Source: Clostridium sp. 1001271st1 H5 | Lineage (GTDB): Bacteria; Bacillota; Clostridia; Lachnospirales; Lachnospiraceae | DNA length: 43,765 nt | Assembly (NCBI RefSeq): GCF_005845215.1 | Contig: NZ_SPHO01000033.1 | Span: 1 to 43,765 of the forward strand | Direction of reading: 5' to 3' | Shown here: piece by piece, positions 41,047 to 43,765 of the stretch | Position numbering within the stretch: position 1 is the stretch's first letter | Layout: every line of letters starts with the position of its first letter | Notes under the pieces: model-generated | Seen by the model: only the letters and a program-made list of their open reading frames with translations | The model's database searches: none | Told to the model about the DNA's origin: nothing | Position numbers and translations under genes: made by a program

Positions 41047-42466
41047 ATGGGTCTGACCAAACAATCCGTCGGAATGGGAGCTGTGGATTCCGGACTGGAG
41101 ATAAAAAAACAGACACCTGACGATAAAATAATCGCCATAGCAGGCAACCCCAACGTAGGTAAAAGCACCCTTTTCAACAATCTCACAGGAATGAACCAGC
41201 ATACCGGGAACTGGCCGGGAAAAACCGTGACCAATGCCCAGGGCTACTGTAAGACAAAGGAACACAGCTATGTGCTGGTGGACATTCCCGGCACCTATTC
41301 CCTTATGGCCCACTCCGCCGAGGAGGAAGTGGCCCGCAACTTCATCTGTTTTGGCGGAAGCGACGGGGTTGTGGTTGTATGTGACGCCACCTGTCTGGAG
41401 CGCAACTTAAACCTGGTGCTGCAGACCATGGAAATATCGGACCGCGTCCTGGTATGTGTAAACCTGATGGATGAAGCTGTCCGCAAGAATATTACCATCG
41501 ACCTGAAGGGACTGTCTGAAAAGCTGGGCGTACCGGTGGCCGGCACAATTGCCAGAAAAAAGCGCAGCCTTGACCAGCTGATGAAACAGCTGGATGACCT
41601 GGTGGAAGGTACCCGGACCGCCTCCCCCTATCAGGTGGAGTACTCTCCTATCATTGAACAGGCCATTGCCATGGCGGAGCCTGCTGTAAAGGACAGGGTG
41701 GAGGGAAAGGTCAATTCCCGCTGGCTTACCTTAAAGCTCCTGGACAGTGACCCGTCCCTCATGAAGGAATTAAGGGAATATCTGGGTGAGGACATACTGG
41801 ATGTACCCGAGGTAAACCTTGCCCTGTCGCAGGCCAGAGAACATCTGGTCAAATACGGCATTACCAATGAAATCCTGAAAGACCGCATTGTGGCTGCCCT
41901 GGTGGCGTCAGCGGAAAAAATATGCCGTGATACGGTCCAGTTCCACAAAAGCGGCTACAACGAAGGGGACCGGAAACTGGATAAGATTCTGACCAGCCGG
42001 TTCACAGGCTATCCTGTCATGATAGGCATGCTGGCCGTGGTATTCTGGCTGACCATCACAGGAGCCAATTACCCCTCCCAGATGCTGGCGGACGCCCTGT
42101 TCCGTCTCCAGGACCAGCTCACCAAAGCCTTCATGGCCATGGGCGCGCCCCAATGGCTTCACGGTCTGCTGATACTGGGCGTTTACCGTGTCCTGGCCTG
42201 GGTTGTCTCGGTCATGCTGCCGCCTATGGCTATCTTCTTCCCCCTGTTTACCCTGCTGGAGGATTCGGGTTACCTTCCCAGGATTGCCTATAATCTGGAT
42301 AAACCCTTTAAGAGCTGCCATGCCTGCGGCAAACAGGCTTTGACCATGTGTATGGGATTCGGGTGCAACGCGGCGGGCATCGTGGGCTGCCGTATCATTG
42401 ATTCCCCCAGGGAACGGCTCATCGCCATGATAACCAATAACTTTGTGCCCTGCAACGGAAGGTTTC
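41047..42466 (+). pseudogene. feoB: feoB, truncated by foreign DNA
   Basis: The 5' part of a ferrous iron transporter gene. The cytoplasmic G domain is intact: GNPNVGKS (33-40), switch region NWPGKTVTN, DIPG (79-82), NLMD (139-142). Membrane segments and Gate-type motifs follow up to MITNNFVPCNGRFP, about residue 473. FeoB normally runs past 650 residues, continuing with further membrane helices. Here the sequence changes abruptly near 42466 and the frame ends at 42531 after about 21 unrelated residues. The start has AAAGGAG upstream. Without the second half of the membrane domain iron transport should be lost, unless the rest lies beyond the inserted DNA and is restored by excision. Confidence 0.9.
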
Positions 42467-42737
42467 CGCCACCATACAAAGGGAAACAAAATTGTTCCTC
42501 GGCGCTGACAATGAAGAAACAGCCGAATTAACTGTACCAATATATGGCTTTGGTGATTGGGCTTTAAAACTGAAGGCCTATCGTAAAGAGAACCATGCCA
42601 CACAACAGGAGCTTGCACAGCTTATGGGCGTAAAACTTCTTACTCTTCGCAGCTGGGAACAAAAGCAAGCAAAGCCGCCTTACAATATATGGCGGCTTCA
42701 CAAACACTTATTTGATGATTCCATCAAACTCACGTGA
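42467..42737 (+). pseudogene. 3' part of a helix-turn-helix gene from inserted DNA
   Basis: From the feoB break an open frame runs without its own start region: ...IQRETKLFLGADNEETAEL, then an Xre-type helix-turn-helix WALKLKAYRKENHATQQELAQLMGV and TLRSWEQKQAKPP. The frame is open back into the feoB junction and has no ATG; the first possible starter is a TTG at 42492 without a ribosome site, so it looks like the C-terminal end of a longer gene cut at the junction. I cannot name the family. Such motifs are common in phage and conjugative elements. Confidence 0.6.
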
Positions 42738-42917
42738 TTTTAGGTTATCCAGTATTTTATCAATGACGGCTATTTTTTCATCGGTCGTTAGATTAGAACT
42801 GTTTAGCCTGCGTTCCACCACCTCTAAATGGAACTCATTAATTTTATCGGAAAGTGCGTGAAAATCCATTTTGTCAGGAAAATGGACAATAACCTTCTGA
42901 ACGCAGTTCCTTTTCAC
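42708..42917 (-). CDS. Small protein of unknown function in inserted DNA
   Basis: A 69-residue helical, charged protein (VQKVIVHFPDKMDFHALSDK...). It would start at GTG 42917 with GGGAGAG nearby, and its end overlaps the HTH fragment by 30 bases on the other strand. No domain recognised. Base composition is more AT-rich than feoB. Confidence 0.5.
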   Translation of the reverse strand: MKRNCVQKVIVHFPDKMDFHALSDKINEFHLEVVERRLNSSNLTTDEKIAVIDKILDNLKSREFDGIIK

Positions 42918-42987
42918 TCACGCTCTCCCTTCGATAAATACCAGTCACTTTATGTTATGAAAATATCGGTATGTCCTATTACATCTT

Positions 42988-43024
42988 ATGAAGCTGTTCC
43001 AATCTGGCACAGCTTCATTTTTAA
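42988..43024 (+). terminator. Hairpin with T-run on the plus strand
   Basis: ATGAAGCTGT and ACAGCTTCAT pair over 10 bp with an 11-base loop and are followed by TTTTAAG. No intact plus-strand gene precedes it within the visible insert except the HTH fragment. Otherwise 42918-43135 shows nothing but AT-rich DNA. Confidence 0.65.
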
Positions 43025-43135
43025 GCTATAAGCAAATTATATTTGAGTCCTCCTTCAATAAAGGGTCATATTTAATCGTGCCATATAAAGTCAAAACCAT
43101 GCCGTTTTATATTAAGATGATTTTTTTCATTTGAT

Positions 43136-43531
43136 TTACATTATTACCATACTCTGTTTTTCTCTTTCCTCCAGGAATATCCGGTCAAATTCCGGTTCCA
43201 CATCCAAACTGATTTTCAAAGATATATTAACTGCTCTCATATCCCTGCTATCCAGGTGGCCTATGTACTCCTTCAATCTCGATTTATCAATAGTACGGAC
43301 CTGCTCCAGCAGAATCATCGAATTTTTCTGCAAACCATATTTCGTGCTGATTGCCACATGGGTTGGCAATGGATGCTTGTCCATCCGGCTTGTGATAGCA
43401 GCAACAATGACGGTGGGACTGTAACGGTTCCCAACATTATTTTGGATGATAAGTACCGGGCGTACCCCTCCCTGTTCACATCCTACTACCGGGCTTAAAT
43501 CTGCATAATACATATCACCTCTATACATCAT
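43136..43531 (-). CDS. MazF/PemK-type endoribonuclease toxin
   Basis: A 131-residue protein with the MazF pattern: MYRGDMYYADLSPVVGCEQG, the RPVLIIQNNVGNRYSPTVIVAAITS core and LEQVRTIDKSRL, as in Firmicutes NdoA/MazF enzymes that cut mRNA at short sites. The start (first of two ATGs) has AAAGGGGG upstream. No MazE-like antitoxin frame is seen upstream to the window edge or downstream, so the gene is a solitary toxin or its antitoxin is encoded elsewhere. It lies in the inserted DNA beside broken feoB. Confidence 0.88.
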   Translation of the reverse strand: MMYRGDMYYADLSPVVGCEQGGVRPVLIIQNNVGNRYSPTVIVAAITSRMDKHPLPTHVAISTKYGLQKNSMILLEQVRTIDKSRLKEYIGHLDSRDMRAVNISLKISLDVEPEFDRIFLEEREKQSMVIM

Positions 43532-43606
43532 CCATACCCCCTTTCTTCTGCTTTTTCCCTTATGATGTTTGTGACCTAATCTACTCCGTACTCTCTTCCT
43601 CCCTGC

Positions 43607-43662
43607 TCAATGCCACATCCATGCAGCCGATTTAAACCGGCGGCTGCATGGTCTGGCATTGA
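43607..43662. repeat. Long interrupted inverted repeat
   Basis: Outer arms TCAATGCCA / TGGCATTGA (43607-43615, 43654-43662) and inner arms CATGCAGCCG / CGGCTGCATG (43620-43629, 43641-43650) form a 19-pair interrupted hairpin about 75 bases before the mazF start. There is no T-run, so it does not look like a simple terminator; a recombination, replication or regulatory structure is possible. The rest of 43532-43765 holds no gene. Confidence 0.65.
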
Positions 43663-43716
43663 AATCACCTTCTTTCCAACTTTGTTTGTTGCTTCTATTC
43701 GACACTACTTCCCGAA

Positions 43717-43743
43717 GCTTGTCCAGACATTGCATCTGGACAG
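43717..43743. repeat. Short perfect inverted repeat near window end
   Basis: TGTCCAGA and TCTGGACA form an 8-bp stem with a 7-base loop (CATTGCA). It may belong to the same element end or to a structure continuing beyond the window. Confidence 0.5.
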
Positions 43744-43765
43744 GGCAGCCAACCCGTCTGCCTGC

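Overview
The window looks like a chromosomal segment of an anaerobic, gut-type Lachnospiraceae (Enterocloster / 'Clostridium' bolteae-clostridioforme-like). This rests on gene content (YesM/YesN-type two-component system, PucR-type regulator, electron-bifurcating Etf/dehydrogenase module, FeoAB with a DtxR regulator, DacF-type carboxypeptidase with wall-binding repeats), strong GGAGG ribosome sites and moderate GC with AT-rich promoters. Species assignment is inference. I saw no rRNA, tRNA or CRISPR array.

Layout. (1) 1-6350: a LacI-family regulator (+) with a very good promoter faces a minus-strand group of a LytS/YesM-type histidine kinase, a response regulator without the usual AraC output domain, a membrane-anchored TRAP-type solute-binding protein and a type I mannose-6-phosphate isomerase. 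There is no TRAP permease, so the binding protein is probably a sensor subunit. (2) 6404-6715: frameshifted remnant of a lipoprotein whose apparently intact paralogue lies at 20141-21736. (3) 6949-18233 (minus): a ten-gene catabolic operon read from a divergent promoter opposite a PucR/CdaR-like regulator (18512-20062, +). It encodes a creatininase-superfamily hydrolase resembling IolN, an IolO-like epimerase, a second xylose-isomerase-like TIM barrel, a ribose/inositol-type ABC importer (two permeases, lipoprotein, double ATPase), a divergent adenine-deaminase-like amidohydrolase, an IolC-like kinase and an IolJ-like class II aldolase. It mixes parts of two known inositol pathways, lacks any dehydrogenase and adds a deaminase-like enzyme. 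I consider it the best candidate for an undescribed pathway (a cyclitol, amino-cyclitol or unusual glycoside). A three-hairpin repeat lies between the binding-protein and ATPase genes.

(4) 20141-26525: housekeeping and envelope genes: a lipoprotein of unknown function, a D-Ala-D-Ala carboxypeptidase with a tandem-repeat Ser/Pro/Gly linker, a double-Nudix protein and guaB. (5) 26806-39005 (minus): a second catabolic region: FCD-type GntR regulator, GldA-like dehydrogenase, complete branched-chain-type ABC importer (LivJHMGF), DapA/NanA-type aldolase, EtfB, EtfA with a ferredoxin-like head, a GlcD-like FAD dehydrogenase and an AEC permease. AT-rich elements with a shared 19-bp core lie before gntR and the gldA-like gene, and a related element precedes the aldolase gene; these are the likely GntR operators. 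A plausible scheme is import of a hydroxy acid, oxidation to a 2-oxo acid by the Etf-linked dehydrogenase, aldol cleavage, and handling of the aldehyde or alcohol by the GldA-like enzyme.

(6) 39243-42466: a small unknown protein, a small membrane protein, a DtxR-type metal regulator and divergent feoA-feoB. feoB is cut off inside its conserved membrane domain. (7) 42467-43765: foreign-looking DNA replacing the 3' part of feoB: the 3' end of an HTH gene, a small unknown ORF, a MazF-type toxin without visible antitoxin, and long inverted repeats running to the window edge.
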